Positions 47,375-56,810 are shown, counted from the first letter of the stretch. The stretch: 64,000 bases of DNA from Brevibacterium sp. W7.2 (GCF_018137945.1 NZ_CP073089.1:1984001-2048000), one strand, 5' to 3'. Notes: generated by a model not told the origin, from the sequence alone. Translations and numbers: made by a program.

Positions 47375-47713
47375 CCGTAGTGTCCTTTCTGTAGACTGAC
47401 GGAAGCCTACCGGATGTCTGGCTAAATTCATTAACAAGACCGCGGCAGCGGCGCGCCTAGAGAGTCTTCGGGCTCCGCGTAGTCTGAAGGGTTCGACGTC
47501 GGACAGTTTTGTGAGGCTGTCTCGCTCGAACGTGGCACACATAGAGCCGTGAGGAGTGCGCCCGGTAGGCAACGCGTACGACGTCTTACGTCCCGTCCGT
47601 TTCAGATGAAACTACGCAGCGAAGTATGCACTCGCCTGTTGGCGACCTTTGCGATTGGTATGTTCAGTCGGGACCCGTGATACGTCCAGATGGATGGATG
47701 GTGCGGTTATTAG
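47375..47713. other. Upstream part of the islet without a recognisable gene
   Basis: This 339-bp stretch between the DNase start and the lrp stop shows no supported gene on either strand. It should contain the islet promoter. An open frame runs through 47375-47572 in line with the signal peptide, but it lacks a ribosome site and has an unlikely Arg-rich composition. The first bases before lrp (47680-47713) contain a short ATGG repeat. Confidence 0.6.
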
Positions 47714-48187
47714 TCACCCGTCCGGCAGCCAATCGGTGCCGTCCTCGACCCGATAGATGAGGTTCGTCCGCGTGTGGGCGACCGCCGGGTACCTGGTGAG
47801 GTAGTCGAGGACGAAGGCCTGGACCGCCTCGGTGTCGGGAGCGACGATGTGGAGGAGATAGTCGTCGGCGCCGGCCATGTGATACATCCGCACGACGCCG
47901 GGGAACTTCGGCGCCGCAGCGGTGAAGGCGTCGATCTGCGCCCGGTCGTGCTGGGCGAGTCGGATCGAGATGAGGGCCTGGAGCGGAATCCCGAGCGCCG
48001 ATGTGTCGATGTCGACGCTGTATCCGCGGATCACCCCGCTCGAGCGCAGGCGCTTGAGCCGCAGCGACACCGTCGACTCCGAGATCCCGACTGCGGCTGC
48101 CAGAGCTGCCCCCGAAGCGCGGGCATTCTCACTCAGGGCCGAGAGCAGATGCCGGTCGATGTCATCGAGCTCGATCTTCTGCGACAC
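47714..48187 (-). CDS. Lrp/AsnC-family transcriptional regulator
   Basis: A 157-residue feast/famine regulator. The N-terminal HTH (residues ~5-60) contains LDDIDRHLLSALSENARASGAALAAAVGISESTVSLRLKRL; the C-terminal RAM ligand domain follows with VVRMYHMAGADDYLLHI. The GTG at 48187 is used (GAGGGGAG upstream). Its last ~36 codons are the repeat shared with 45254-45366, so its 3' end may have been supplied by the islet. It sits 111 bp downstream of the flavin monooxygenase gene on the same strand. Amino acids are the likely effectors. Confidence 0.92.
   Translation of the reverse strand: MSQKIELDDIDRHLLSALSENARASGAALAAAVGISESTVSLRLKRLRSSGVIRGYSVDIDTSALGIPLQALISIRLAQHDRAQIDAFTAAAPKFPGVVRMYHMAGADDYLLHIVAPDTEAVQAFVLDYLTRYPAVAHTRTNLIYRVEDGTDWLPDG
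47721..47826. repeat. Right copy of the 106-bp flanking direct repeat, inside lrp
   Basis: Matches 45261-45366 at 104 of 106 positions. It encodes residues ~122-155 of the intact Lrp protein. Identity stops abruptly at 47827, marking the recombination boundary. Confidence 0.95.
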
Positions 48188-48298
48188 GGTGCCCGCTCCC
48201 CTCAACTGATCCGTCTCGGAGAGTCTACGCACTCAGGGGCACCCGCTCCCAGCTCGCAGATGCTCCCCGCAGAGACTGTGCCCGGAGACGGTCGTCGC

Positions 48299-49921
48299 TC
48301 AGGCCTGCGCGGCAGCAGTCTCCGGGACGGCGGTCGCCGCCGGGGACACCGTGAGTGAGGCCCGCTCGGCGAGGCGGTCGAGGAGCGCGCCGAGCTCCGC
48401 GGAGTCGGCGGCATGACCGAAGACGTAGTAGTCGGGGCGCACGATGACGATCGGTGAGCCGATGTCGCGGAACCAGCGCGAGTAGTCGGCGTCGACGTCG
48501 ACGACGCTGTGCTCCGAATCGAGCTCGGCACGGCTGACATGAGCGTGGACCATGCCCAGCGCATCGATGATCGCCCGCTGCTCCGACGTCAGGTCGTCGA
48601 GATAGTCACCGCGGGAGGACAGCAGCGTCCACCCTGTGCCGATGACGTCGTCAGCCAGACCGTCCCGGCCCTGTGCCTCCACTCTGGCCTGCAGACCGAG
48701 GCGTCCGACCACCTCGGTGCTCTCACCGCCGTCGAGGACACCCTCGTAGAGCCACGGCAGGACCGGCGGCGGGACGTCCCCGGCGAGGAATGCGGCATCA
48801 CGGGCCGCGACCTCCTCAGGATCCTTCATGCAGACCACCCGACCGAGGGCCATCGAGGCCTCGATGTAGGCCCGGGCATGAGGGCGCCGTTCGACGGTGT
48901 AGGCGTCGAGGAGTTCTTCGGCCGCGCTCCCGGAGAGCACGAGGTCGAGCTTCCACGCGAGATTGACGGCGTCGCGGAGGCCCGAGGACAGCCCCTGCCC
49001 CATGAACGGGGGCATGAGGTGAGCGGAATCTCCGATGAGCAGCGTGCGATCCTGGCGGAACGTCGAGGCGATGAGAGAGCGGAAGCCGTAGACCTTCTTC
49101 CGCACGATCGTCGCGTTGTCCGCACTCAGCCCCCACCGCGACAGCAGCGACCAGATCGTCTCCTCCGTCGCCATCTCCTCGGCGCTCTCACCGTCGAGCA
49201 GCATGAACTCCCACCGCGCTGTGTGCCGCCCGAGCCAGCGGAAGAGGGACACCGGGCGCTCCGGGTCGCAGATCTGACCGGCGTCGGGCATGTCGATGAC
49301 CATGTCGCGATCGTGGGGCTCGATGTCGGTGACGAGCCAGTCCTCCTCGAAGCCGAGGTCCTCCCATTCGATGCCCACCTGCCGGCGGACGAGGGAGTTC
49401 GCACCGTCGGCCCCGATGAGGTACCGCGCCGTCACCGTCTTCTCCCTGCCCGTGGGGGTGAGGCCCGCCTCGGTCTTCTCGACCTCGCGAAGGCGAACCT
49501 CGACATGGTCGGGGTGGTTCGTCACCTCGGTCGCCTCCCACCCGAGCTCGACCGTGACACTGGGATGCCTGCCGACCGCGTCGAGCACGGCCGCCTCGAG
49601 CTCCGGCTGATAGAAGAGGTAGTCCGACTTCCATCCCGAGGGCGTCGGAGCATTCCAATCGATCCGCAGGAGCAGCTCCCCCGCCGCATTCACCCAGTCG
49701 TAGTCGGGAATCGGAATGGCCTGCAGGCGGAACGTGTCCGTGGCCCCGATGCCCTGGAGGATCCGCATGATCTCATGATCGAGATGTCCGGCGCGCGGCA
49801 GCGGGTAGGTGCCGGGCCATTTGTCGAAGGCGGCGACCGTGTGGCCCTTGGCCCCCAACAGCGCCGCGTGCACCTGTCCGACGGGACCGAATCCGACCTG
49901 AATGACATCGACATCAACCAT
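48299..49921 (-). CDS. FAD-dependent aromatic monooxygenase (MhpA-like)
   Basis: A 540-residue class A flavoprotein hydroxylase. It shows the FAD motif QVGFGPVG, the DG motif GADGANS, and the GD motif GDSAHLMPPFMGQG. Overall layout and length resemble 3-(3-hydroxyphenyl)propionate hydroxylase (MhpA). It probably hydroxylates a phenolic ring using NAD(P)H and O2. No ring-cleavage dioxygenase is adjacent, so the pathway is incomplete here. The ATG has AAGGAGGAG upstream, and a 23-bp near-palindrome lies just before it. Confidence 0.9.
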   Translation of the reverse strand: MVDVDVIQVGFGPVGQVHAALLGAKGHTVAAFDKWPGTYPLPRAGHLDHEIMRILQGIGATDTFRLQAIPIPDYDWVNAAGELLLRIDWNAPTPSGWKSDYLFYQPELEAAVLDAVGRHPSVTVELGWEATEVTNHPDHVEVRLREVEKTEAGLTPTGREKTVTARYLIGADGANSLVRRQVGIEWEDLGFEEDWLVTDIEPHDRDMVIDMPDAGQICDPERPVSLFRWLGRHTARWEFMLLDGESAEEMATEETIWSLLSRWGLSADNATIVRKKVYGFRSLIASTFRQDRTLLIGDSAHLMPPFMGQGLSSGLRDAVNLAWKLDLVLSGSAAEELLDAYTVERRPHARAYIEASMALGRVVCMKDPEEVAARDAAFLAGDVPPPVLPWLYEGVLDGGESTEVVGRLGLQARVEAQGRDGLADDVIGTGWTLLSSRGDYLDDLTSEQRAIIDALGMVHAHVSRAELDSEHSVVDVDADYSRWFRDIGSPIVIVRPDYYVFGHAADSAELGALLDRLAERASLTVSPAATAVPETAAAQA

Positions 49922-49958
49922 GGGGCAACTCCTCCTTGAGTTGGGTCATCATGTGATA

Positions 49959-49981
49959 TTAAACATAATGATTATGTTCAA
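49959..49981. promoter_or_regulatory. Operator-like palindrome upstream of the flavin monooxygenase
   Basis: A palindrome of 11-bp arms around one central base (49959-49969, centre 49970, 49971-49981) with one mismatch; the inner 17 bp (AACATAAT-G-ATTATGTT) are perfect. It is A/T-rich in a GC-rich region. On the minus strand it overlaps TTGAAC, a likely -35, placed 38 to 60 bp before the monooxygenase start. The binding protein is unknown; MarR, GntR and IclR-type factors use sites of this style. Confidence 0.7.
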
Positions 49982-50172
49982 TGAGCTTAGGGACAAGAGC
50001 CGGCCCGGTCAAGACTCGACGACCTTGTGGAGGCTCCTCTCAGCCGCACCGCGTCGGTGCTCGACGGCGCGGAGCACCGGCGGCAGAATCTGCGGTGCGC
50101 GTCACGTCACCGCTCGCTTCGTCAAGGATCCTGCCGGAACAGGGTCGAATGCAGAAGATTATTGATGATTCC

Positions 50173-50202
50173 TTGCAGTCGTTGAGAGAAACCCGATTGA
50201 AT
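50173..50202 (+). promoter_or_regulatory. Promoter of the PLP-enzyme gene (leaderless)
   Basis: TTGCAG (50173-50178), an 18-bp spacer and TTGAAT (50197-50202) end six bases before the ATG at 50209. Transcription would begin at the start codon, which supports that start although no ribosome site is present. Confidence 0.6.
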
Positions 50203-50208
50203 TCCGCC

Positions 50209-51408
50209 ATGACCTCTCTCCACCCCGAATCACCCCTTCACCCCGAAACCCTCATGGTCCACGGCGGCATGGACGGCCTCACCGAGGCGGGCGTCCACGT
50301 TCCCGCGATCGATCTCTCGACGACGAACCCGGTCGGCGACATCGACACCGGCGGCGAATCGTACGAATGGCTCGCCACCGGCCATCCCCTGCGCGAGGGC
50401 GACTCCGCCGTCTACCAGCGCCTGTGGCAGCCCGGGGTCGCCCGCTTCGAATCCGCTCTCGCCGACCTCGAACACGCCGAGGAGGCCGTTGCCTTCGCCA
50501 CCGGCATGGCGGCCCTGACGGCGGCGCTGCTCGCCGCGGTCAGCGCCGGCACCCCGCACATCGTCGCGGTCCGTCCGCTCTACGGCGGCAGCGACCATAT
50601 GCTCGACTCCGGTCTCCTCGGCACCACGGTGACGTGGACGACGCCCGAGGGGATCGCCGCGGCGGTGCGGGACGACACCGGACTCGTCATCGTCGAGACC
50701 CCGGCGAACCCGAGCCTCGACCTCGTCGACCTCGATGCCGTCGTCGCGGCGGCGGGCGATGTTCCCGTCCTCGTCGACAACACCTTCTCCACACCCGTCC
50801 TCCAGCGCCCGATCAGGCACGGCGCCGTCCTCGTCCTCCACAGTGCGACGAAGTACATCGGCGGCCACGGCGATGCGATGGGCGGGATCATCGCGACGAA
50901 CTCCGCCTGGGCGACCCGACTGCGTCAGGTCCGTGCGATCACCGGCGCCCTGCTCCACCCGATGGGCGCCTACCTTCTCCATCGCGGACTGCGCACGCTC
51001 GGGGTGCGGATGCGCGCCGCCCAGACCACCGCGACCCAGCTGGCCGAGCGCCTCAGCGCCCATCCGGCGATCGCCGCGGTCCACTACCCCGGACTCGAAG
51101 GCCAGGATCCCCACGGTCTGCTCGGCCGCCAGATGGCCGGACCCGGCGCGATGATCGCCCTCGATGTCGCCGGCGGCTTCGAGGCGGCCCGCACCTTCGT
51201 CGAGAACTGCCGCCTCGTCGTCCACGCCGTCTCCCTCGGCGGCGCCGACACCCTCATCCAGCACCCCGCGTCGCTGACCCACCGTCCCGTCGCCTCCGAG
51301 GCGAAGCCCGGCGACGGACTCGTGCGCCTCTCCGTCGGCCTCGAACACGTCGACGACCTCGCCGAGGACCTCTTCACCGCCCTCGACGCGGTCCGCGCCG
51401 CCGCGTGA
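50209..51408 (+). CDS. Cys/Met-metabolism PLP enzyme (methionine gamma-lyase or cystathionine gamma-lyase type)
   Basis: A 399-residue fold-type I PLP enzyme. Motifs are YQRLWQPGVARFESALADLE, FATGMAALTA, VDNTFSTP and the PLP lysine in HSATKYIGGHGDAMGG; the C-terminus has QHPASLTHR. The family includes methionine gamma-lyase, cystathionine gamma-synthase and gamma-lyase; sequence alone does not decide. A methionine gamma-lyase (methanethiol production) would fit a Brevibacterium host. The unusual stretch ESYEWLATGHPLREGDSA replaces the common Y.R..NPT region. Control by the nearby Lrp regulator is plausible. Confidence 0.88.
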   Translation: MTSLHPESPLHPETLMVHGGMDGLTEAGVHVPAIDLSTTNPVGDIDTGGESYEWLATGHPLREGDSAVYQRLWQPGVARFESALADLEHAEEAVAFATGMAALTAALLAAVSAGTPHIVAVRPLYGGSDHMLDSGLLGTTVTWTTPEGIAAAVRDDTGLVIVETPANPSLDLVDLDAVVAAAGDVPVLVDNTFSTPVLQRPIRHGAVLVLHSATKYIGGHGDAMGGIIATNSAWATRLRQVRAITGALLHPMGAYLLHRGLRTLGVRMRAAQTTATQLAERLSAHPAIAAVHYPGLEGQDPHGLLGRQMAGPGAMIALDVAGGFEAARTFVENCRLVVHAVSLGGADTLIQHPASLTHRPVASEAKPGDGLVRLSVGLEHVDDLAEDLFTALDAVRAAA

Positions 51409-51507
51409 ACACGCGTCTGTGGCCACAGACCTGAGGTGATGGAGCCGAAGTCGCTCCTCTCCCTCGGTTCTGTGACCACGAACGCCGCTGCCGCGCATGA
51501 GCGGGTG

Positions 51508-51538
51508 TTGACATTGACGCGACGTCAACTTCTACGCT
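51508..51538 (+). promoter_or_regulatory. MerR-type promoter with a 19-bp spacer and central palindrome
   Basis: TTGACA (51508-51513) and TACGCT (51533-51538) are separated by 19 bp. The palindrome TTGACG-CGA-CGTCAA (51514-51528) fills the spacer. This is the classic arrangement for MerR regulators, which twist DNA to realign an over-long spacer. It lies directly before the MerR gene, whose ATG is seven bases after the -10, so the gene is leaderless and self-regulated. Confidence 0.8.
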
Positions 51539-51545
51539 GTTTCCC

Positions 51546-52301
51546 ATGGACTGGTCCATACAGGAAACAGCGCGACTGACGGGCACGACGAGCCGGACTC
51601 TGCGTCACTACGACGCGATCGGCCTGCTGTCTCCGTCGTCGAGGGCCGCCGGTGGCAGCCGACACTACGACGAGGACGCCCTCGTCCGCCTGCAGAGGAT
51701 TCTCCTCCTGCGGGAGCTCGGCCTGCCGCTGGGTCGGATCGCGGAGGTGCTCGAGACCACCGCGGATCCGATCACCGCCCTCGAGGACCACGTGCGCAAG
51801 CTCGGACGCGAGCGAGCGCGCCTGGAGCGGCAGATCGCCGCCGTCACCGCGACGATGACACGACTGAAAGCAGGTGAACCGCTCATGGCGGAAGAGATGT
51901 TCGATGGCTTCGACCATCGAGAGCACGAAGACGAGGTGCGGCAGCGCTGGGGCGATGCCGCCTACGAGACCTCGGAGAAATGGTGGAACGGGATGAACGA
52001 CGACGAGCGCCGGTCCTGGCAGGACGATGCCCGCGGACTGGCCGCGGACTGGACGACCGCCGCCGAGGCGGGGGTTGACCCCGATTCGCCCGAAGCCCGC
52101 GATCTGTCCCGCCGTCACATCGAGTGGCTGACCTCGGTGCCGGGAACCCCGGCCGCCGATCCCGCCGGCGACACCGACGGCTACGTGCGGGGACTCGCCG
52201 AGATGTACGTCGCCGATCCGCGGTTCGCCGCGAACTACGGCGGACAATCGGGTGCGGAGTTCGTCCGCGCCGCGCTCGTGTCCTACCTCGACGCGAACTG
52301 A
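51546..52301 (+). CDS. MerR-family regulator with TipAS antibiotic-binding domain
   Basis: A 251-residue TipAL-like activator. The N-terminal MerR HTH (residues 1-70, QETARLTGTTSRTLRHYDAIGLL) is followed by a coiled-coil dimerisation helix (~75-108) and a TipAS ligand domain (~118-245, with WWNGMNDDERRSW and YVADPRFAANYGG). In Streptomyces TipAL binds thiopeptides. An internal ATG near residue 115 (51885, in SLKAGEPLM) could yield a TipAS-only form, as in tipA. Confidence 0.92.
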   Translation: MDWSIQETARLTGTTSRTLRHYDAIGLLSPSSRAAGGSRHYDEDALVRLQRILLLRELGLPLGRIAEVLETTADPITALEDHVRKLGRERARLERQIAAVTATMTRLKAGEPLMAEEMFDGFDHREHEDEVRQRWGDAAYETSEKWWNGMNDDERRSWQDDARGLAADWTTAAEAGVDPDSPEARDLSRRHIEWLTSVPGTPAADPAGDTDGYVRGLAEMYVADPRFAANYGGQSGAEFVRAALVSYLDAN

Positions 52302-52363
52302 CGCTCACCGCGCGCTGAGTGCGCTGAGCGCTGAGCGCCGAATGAGCTCAGCGCCCGCAACGC

Positions 52364-52768
52364 TCAGGACTGCTGGGACAGGGCCTGCCGAATCCTCTCG
52401 GCGGGCCCTTCCAGCGTCTGCGCGTCCTGCATCGGGGCCCGGTCGGAGATGTCGAAATCGGCCATCGACGTCGTCGGCCAGACATGGATGTGGACGTGGG
52501 GCACCTCGTAGCCGACGATCATCATCCCGATCCGCTCGCACTCGAACGCGGCCTCCTGAGCACGGCCGATCCGCTTCGCGACATTCATGAGGTGATCGAG
52601 GAGGTCGTCATCGAGGTCCGTCCACGCGGAGATCTCCTCGCGCGGGACGACCATCGCATGTCCCTCGGTGAGCGGGGAGACGTCGAGGAACGCGACGCAC
52701 CGGTCGTCCTCGTAGACGAATGCTCCGGGGATCTCTCCGTTGATGATCTTCGTGAAGATCGTGGCCAT
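52364..52768 (-). CDS. HIT-family nucleotide hydrolase
   Basis: A 134-residue Hint-like protein with the histidine triad in PHVHIHVWP (three His with alternating hydrophobics). It begins FTKIINGEIPG, typical of the family. It probably hydrolyses adenosine phosphoramidates. AGGAGG precedes the ATG at 52768. It is followed by a gap rich in CTGAGCGC repeats with a 9-bp stem that may end transcription. Confidence 0.94.
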   Translation of the reverse strand: MATIFTKIINGEIPGAFVYEDDRCVAFLDVSPLTEGHAMVVPREEISAWTDLDDDLLDHLMNVAKRIGRAQEAAFECERIGMMIVGYEVPHVHIHVWPTTSMADFDISDRAPMQDAQTLEGPAERIRQALSQQS

Positions 52769-52838
52769 GGCGGTCCTCCTCGGTCGAGGGCCGCTGCTGC
52801 GCGGCCCAATGTGATGCGGTCGCCGGGCTGCCGGTGGG

Positions 52839-53306
52839 TCAGGCGATGCCGGCGGCGATGCGGGCCTCGATCGCGAAGTCCCGGGTCTCGGTGCGTGCGA
52901 CCTGGCGGCCGCTTTCGATCGTACCGGCTTTCGTGATGACGAACACACCGCGCTCGGCGACCCCGTGGTCCTCGTCGAAGACGCCGTAGGCGCGTGCCAC
53001 GGCACCGTGGGGCCAGAAGTCCGAGCCGATCGAGAGATTGACGCCCCGTTCGGCGCCCCACGCCGCCAGCGTGTACTTCGCATCCGCGGTGATCGCGATG
53101 ACGGTGAGGTCATCGCCGGCCGCATCCGCGTCGTCCTGGACGTCCTGCAGGGCCCGGATCTCGTCGCCGCACACCGGGGAGAACGCATAGGGCAGGAAGG
53201 CGAGGATGACCACGGAGCTGCCGGTCGCCTCGGCGAGGGTGATGGTCCGGCCGAACTGATCGGTCACGGAGAAGTCGGGAGCCCGGTCACCGGGCCCGGG
53301 AATCAT
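52839..53306 (-). CDS. Peroxiredoxin (AhpE-like)
   Basis: A 155-residue thioredoxin-fold peroxidase. The peroxidatic cysteine lies in AFSPVCGDEIRAL (about residue 46); no clear resolving cysteine is present, so it is a one-cysteine type like mycobacterial AhpE. It removes hydrogen peroxide, organic peroxides or peroxynitrite, probably recycled by mycothiol. It lies 13 bp after the DUF3052 gene, and the order DUF3052-ahpE beside aceE is also seen in mycobacteria. Confidence 0.9.
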   Translation of the reverse strand: MIPGPGDRAPDFSVTDQFGRTITLAEATGSSVVILAFLPYAFSPVCGDEIRALQDVQDDADAAGDDLTVIAITADAKYTLAAWGAERGVNLSIGSDFWPHGAVARAYGVFDEDHGVAERGVFVITKAGTIESGRQVARTETRDFAIEARIAAGIA

Positions 53307-53319
53307 GGACGGCCTGCGC

Positions 53320-53763
53320 TCACGAGTAGTTCTTCTTGCCGACGAGGCGGAAGCCCGCCCAGTCCTCGGCCGCGGACACGGTCGAGGTGACGTGCATGCC
53401 GGCGGTCGGCGCCGCTTCGGAGATCTCTGCCGGGGTGATGTGGCCGGGTCGGTTGGCCTTGGGAGAGAGCAGCCACACGACCCCTCCGTCCTTGAGGGTG
53501 ACCTGAGCGTCGACGAGCCCGTCGATGAGGTCGTCGTCATCGGACCTCCACCACATGAGGATGACGTCGAACACGTCATCGACGTCGCCGTCGGCGATCT
53601 TCTCTCCGATGATGGTCTCGATCGCCTGGCACAGATCAAGGTCGACGTCGTCGTCGTAGCCGATTTCTTGCACATAGTCCCCCGCTGCCAATCCGAGATT
53701 GTGTCCCAGTTCGGTCGGCAGGGTCGACGTGGAAGAGGTCCTTTCAGAAGCGGAGTTGCTCAT
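53320..53763 (-). CDS. DUF3052 protein
   Basis: A 147-residue actinobacterial DUF3052 protein, function unknown. Visible features are [50 protein letters not shown] (residues ~95-105) and a C-terminal [11 protein letters not shown]. The ATG at 53763 follows GTGAGT. It is divergent from aceE over 247 bp and followed by the peroxiredoxin gene. The arrangement is conserved in many Actinobacteria. Confidence 0.9.
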   Translation of the reverse strand: MSNSASERTSSTSTLPTELGHNLGLAAGDYVQEIGYDDDVDLDLCQAIETIIGEKIADGDVDDVFDVILMWWRSDDDDLIDGLVDAQVTLKDGGVVWLLSPKANRPGHITPAEISEAAPTAGMHVTSTVSAAEDWAGFRLVGKKNYS

Positions 53764-54010
53764 ACTCACATTGTTCCGCCATTTGCAGACGGGGGCAAAT
53801 GTCGGCGCGCCCGTTCTCCCGGCCGTTCTGCGGATTCCGTCGTCGTCAGCCAGATCACAGGAGACGGCAGAGCGAAGACGGCCGCCGCGTACTAGGCTGG
53901 AATCGAATCCGGTGGACCCTGGGCTCTGTGTCATCACCCGAACCGCATTCCATCGGCAGAACGCGACTTCGCCACCAATGCAGGTCGCGGAGGGAAGAGA
54001 GGACCACACT

Positions 54011-56773
54011 GTGGACAATCGCAATCAGGGCGGACCGATACTCAACGGGCTGCCAAGCCAGGTGCCTGACATCGATCCAGAGGAGACAGAGGAGTGGTTG
54101 GCCTCTCTCGACTCCCTCATCGATGAAGGCGGGCGCTCGCGCGCACGCTACGTCATGCTGCGGATGCTCGAGCGCTCGCGCCAGAAGCAGATCGGCGTGC
54201 CCAGCCTCACCGCCACCGACTACGTCAACACGATCGGACCTGAGAACGAACCCTGGTTCCCCGGTGACGAAGAGGTCGAGCGCCGCTACCGCCGGTGGAA
54301 CCGCTGGAATGCCGCGATGCTCGTCCACCGCGCCCAGCGCCCCGGCATCGAGGTCGGCGGCCACATCTCCACCTACGCCTCCTCGGCGACTCTCTACGAA
54401 GTCGGTCTCAACCACTTCTTCCGCGGCAAGGACCACCCCGGCGGCGGCGACCACATCTTCTATCAGGGGCACGCCTCCCCCGGCATGTACGCCCGCGCCT
54501 TCCTCGAAGGCCGGATGACCGAGGAGGAGCTCGACGGATTCCGTCAGCAGCAGTCCCACCTCATCGACGGCAAGCCCGCCGGCCTCCCGTCCTACCCCCA
54601 CCCGCGGCAGCTCGAGGACTTCTGGGAGCACCCGACGGTCTCGATGGGCCTCGGCCCGATGAACGCGATCGCCCAGGCCCAGTTCGACAAGTACCTCCAC
54701 AACCGGGGGATCAAGGACACCTCGCAGCAGCAGACGTGGGCGTTCCTCGGCGACGGCGAGCTCGACGAGCCCGAGAGCCGCGGCATGCTCCACGTCGCCG
54801 CCTACGAGGAGCTCGACAACCTCAACTTCGTCATCAACTGCAACCTGCAGCGACTCGACGGACCGGTGCGCGGCAACGGCAAGATCATCCAGGAGCTCGA
54901 AGCGTACTTCCGCGGGGCCGGCTGGAACGTCATCAAGGTCGTCTGGGGCCGCGAGTGGGATGCGCTGCTGGCCAAGGACCGCGACGGCGCCCTCGTCAAC
55001 CTCATGAACGAGACCCCCGACGGTGACTACCAGACCTACAAGGGCGAGTCCGGCGGATTCGTGCGCGACAACTTCTTCGGCCGCGATCCGCGGACGAAGG
55101 CAATGGTCGAGAACTACTCCGACGAGCAGATCTGGCAGCTCAAGCGCGGCGGCCACGACTACCGCAAGGTCTACGCCGCCTACAAGGCAGCGTTCGAGCA
55201 CACCGGGCAGCCCACCGTCATCCTCGTCAAGACCGTCAAGGGCTACTCGCTCGGTCCGCACTTCGAGGCGCGCAACGCGACGCACCAGATGAAGAAGATG
55301 ACGATCGACGACCTCAAGCTCGCCCGCGATCACTTCCAGATCCCGATCTCCGACAAGGAGCTCGAGGAGAACCCGAAGCTGCCGCCGTACTACCACCCGG
55401 GACCCGACGCCCCGGAGATCAAGTACCTCCAGCAGCGACGCGCCGACCTCGGCGGGTACTCCCCCGAACGGCGCAGCACGTACGTCGACCTCGCCCTGCC
55501 CGGGGACAAGGCCTACGAGGCCGGACGCCGCGGCTCGGGCAAGCAGACGATCGCGACGACCATGGGCTTCGTCCGCGTCCTCAAGGACCTCATGCGCGAC
55601 AAGGAGTTCGGCAAGCGCATCGTGCCGATCATCCCCGATGAGGCCCGCACCTTCGGCATGGACTCGTTCTTCCCGACGGCGAAGATCTACAACCCGCACG
55701 GGCAGAACTACATCTCCGTCGACCGCGACCTGTTCCTCGCCTACAAGGAGGCGATGGACGGACAGCTCCTCCACGTCGGCATCAACGAGGCCGGCGCGAC
55801 GGCGGCGCTGACCGCGGTCGGCACCTCGTACGCCACGCACGGCGAGCCGATGATCCCGTTCTACATCTTCTACTCGATGTTCGGGTTCCAGCGCACCGGT
55901 GACTTCTTCTGGGCCGCCGGCGACCAGATGGCCCGCGGCTTCGTCCTCGGCGCCACCGCCGGACGCACGACGCTCGTGGCCGAGGGACTCCAGCACGGTG
56001 ACGGTCACTCGCACCTGCTCTCCTCGACGTACCCGTCGGTGATCTCCTACGACCCGGCCTACGTCTACGAGATCTCCCACATCGTCAAGGACGGACTCAA
56101 CCGGATGTACGGGCCCGATGACGGCCGGGATCCCAACGTCCTCTACTACCTGACGATGTACAACGAGCCGATGGTCCAGCCGGCCGAACCCGAGGACCTC
56201 GACGTCGACGGCCTGCTGCGGGGCATGTACCTGCTCAAGAAGGGGCCGGACAACGGAGGTCCGAAGGTTCAGCTCATGGCCTCGGGCGTCGGTGTGCCGT
56301 GGGCGCTGGAGGCCCAGGAGCTCCTCGAGAAGGACTGGGGCGTGTCCGCCGACGTGTGGTCGGTGACCTCGTGGACCGAGCTGCGCCGCGACGGCCTCGC
56401 CGCCGACGATGCGCGCCTGCTCGACCCCGAGGCCGAGCCGCGGATCCCGTTCGTCACCGAGAAGCTCCTCGACGCCTCGGGTCCGGTCATCGCAACCTCG
56501 GACTTCATGCGGGCCGTGCCCGACCAGATCCGGCAGTACGTGCCCAACCACTTCACGTCGCTGGGCACCGACGGCTACGCGATCTCGGACACCCGTCCCG
56601 CGGCGCGCCGGTACTACCTCGTCGACGGTCCCTCGATGGCGACGCAGGCGCTCATCTCGCTTGCCGACACCGGGGTGATCCCGATCGACAAGGCTGCCGA
56701 GGCGGCGAAGAAGTACCAGCTCGACGATCCGCGGGCGGGCGCCTCCGGTTCGACCGAGGGCGCCGGTGCGTGA
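54011..56773 (+). CDS. aceE: Pyruvate dehydrogenase E1, homodimeric type
   Basis: This 920-residue thiamine-diphosphate enzyme decarboxylates pyruvate and acetylates the lipoyl group of E2. The ThDP/Mg motif [12 protein letters not shown]...NLNFVINCN is present, with [30 protein letters not shown] and [12 protein letters not shown]. Length is normal for the AceE type. The GTG at 54011 has a GGAGGGAAGAGAGGA stretch upstream. The E2 partner is probably sucB, 42 kb away. The 247-bp spacer before it contains TAGGCT, a possible -10. Confidence 0.97.
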   Translation: MDNRNQGGPILNGLPSQVPDIDPEETEEWLASLDSLIDEGGRSRARYVMLRMLERSRQKQIGVPSLTATDYVNTIGPENEPWFPGDEEVERRYRRWNRWNAAMLVHRAQRPGIEVGGHISTYASSATLYEVGLNHFFRGKDHPGGGDHIFYQGHASPGMYARAFLEGRMTEEELDGFRQQQSHLIDGKPAGLPSYPHPRQLEDFWEHPTVSMGLGPMNAIAQAQFDKYLHNRGIKDTSQQQTWAFLGDGELDEPESRGMLHVAAYEELDNLNFVINCNLQRLDGPVRGNGKIIQELEAYFRGAGWNVIKVVWGREWDALLAKDRDGALVNLMNETPDGDYQTYKGESGGFVRDNFFGRDPRTKAMVENYSDEQIWQLKRGGHDYRKVYAAYKAAFEHTGQPTVILVKTVKGYSLGPHFEARNATHQMKKMTIDDLKLARDHFQIPISDKELEENPKLPPYYHPGPDAPEIKYLQQRRADLGGYSPERRSTYVDLALPGDKAYEAGRRGSGKQTIATTMGFVRVLKDLMRDKEFGKRIVPIIPDEARTFGMDSFFPTAKIYNPHGQNYISVDRDLFLAYKEAMDGQLLHVGINEAGATAALTAVGTSYATHGEPMIPFYIFYSMFGFQRTGDFFWAAGDQMARGFVLGATAGRTTLVAEGLQHGDGHSHLLSSTYPSVISYDPAYVYEISHIVKDGLNRMYGPDDGRDPNVLYYLTMYNEPMVQPAEPEDLDVDGLLRGMYLLKKGPDNGGPKVQLMASGVGVPWALEAQELLEKDWGVSADVWSVTSWTELRRDGLAADDARLLDPEAEPRIPFVTEKLLDASGPVIATSDFMRAVPDQIRQYVPNHFTSLGTDGYAISDTRPAARRYYLVDGPSMATQALISLADTGVIPIDKAAEAAKKYQLDDPRAGASGSTEGAGA

Positions 56774-56810
56774 GCCTGAACAGGTGAGCAGCCGCACACG
56801 CTGAGTGGCG

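Larger units (their letters stand above)
45367..47720. mobile_element. AT-richer genomic islet between duplicated lrp 3' ends (DNase-type cassette)
   Basis: About 2.35 kb of clearly AT-richer DNA separates two near-identical copies of an lrp 3' end. It carries a terminator, a 201-residue gene and a frameshifted NucA/NucB-type DNase gene. Codons such as AAA, ATA and TTA are common here and rare in the flanks. The layout resembles an element inserted at the 3' end of a gene, with the end regenerated. No recombinase gene is visible inside or nearby, so mobilisation in trans or by homologous exchange is likely. Confidence 0.75.

Noticed and set aside
45367-47720. Insertion sequence
   Set aside because: No transposase, no terminal inverted repeats and no short target duplication; the flanks are a 106-bp gene-end duplication.
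49982-50208. SAM or other riboswitch upstream of the PLP enzyme
   Set aside because: The promoter evidence points to a leaderless transcript, and no conserved riboswitch core was recognised.
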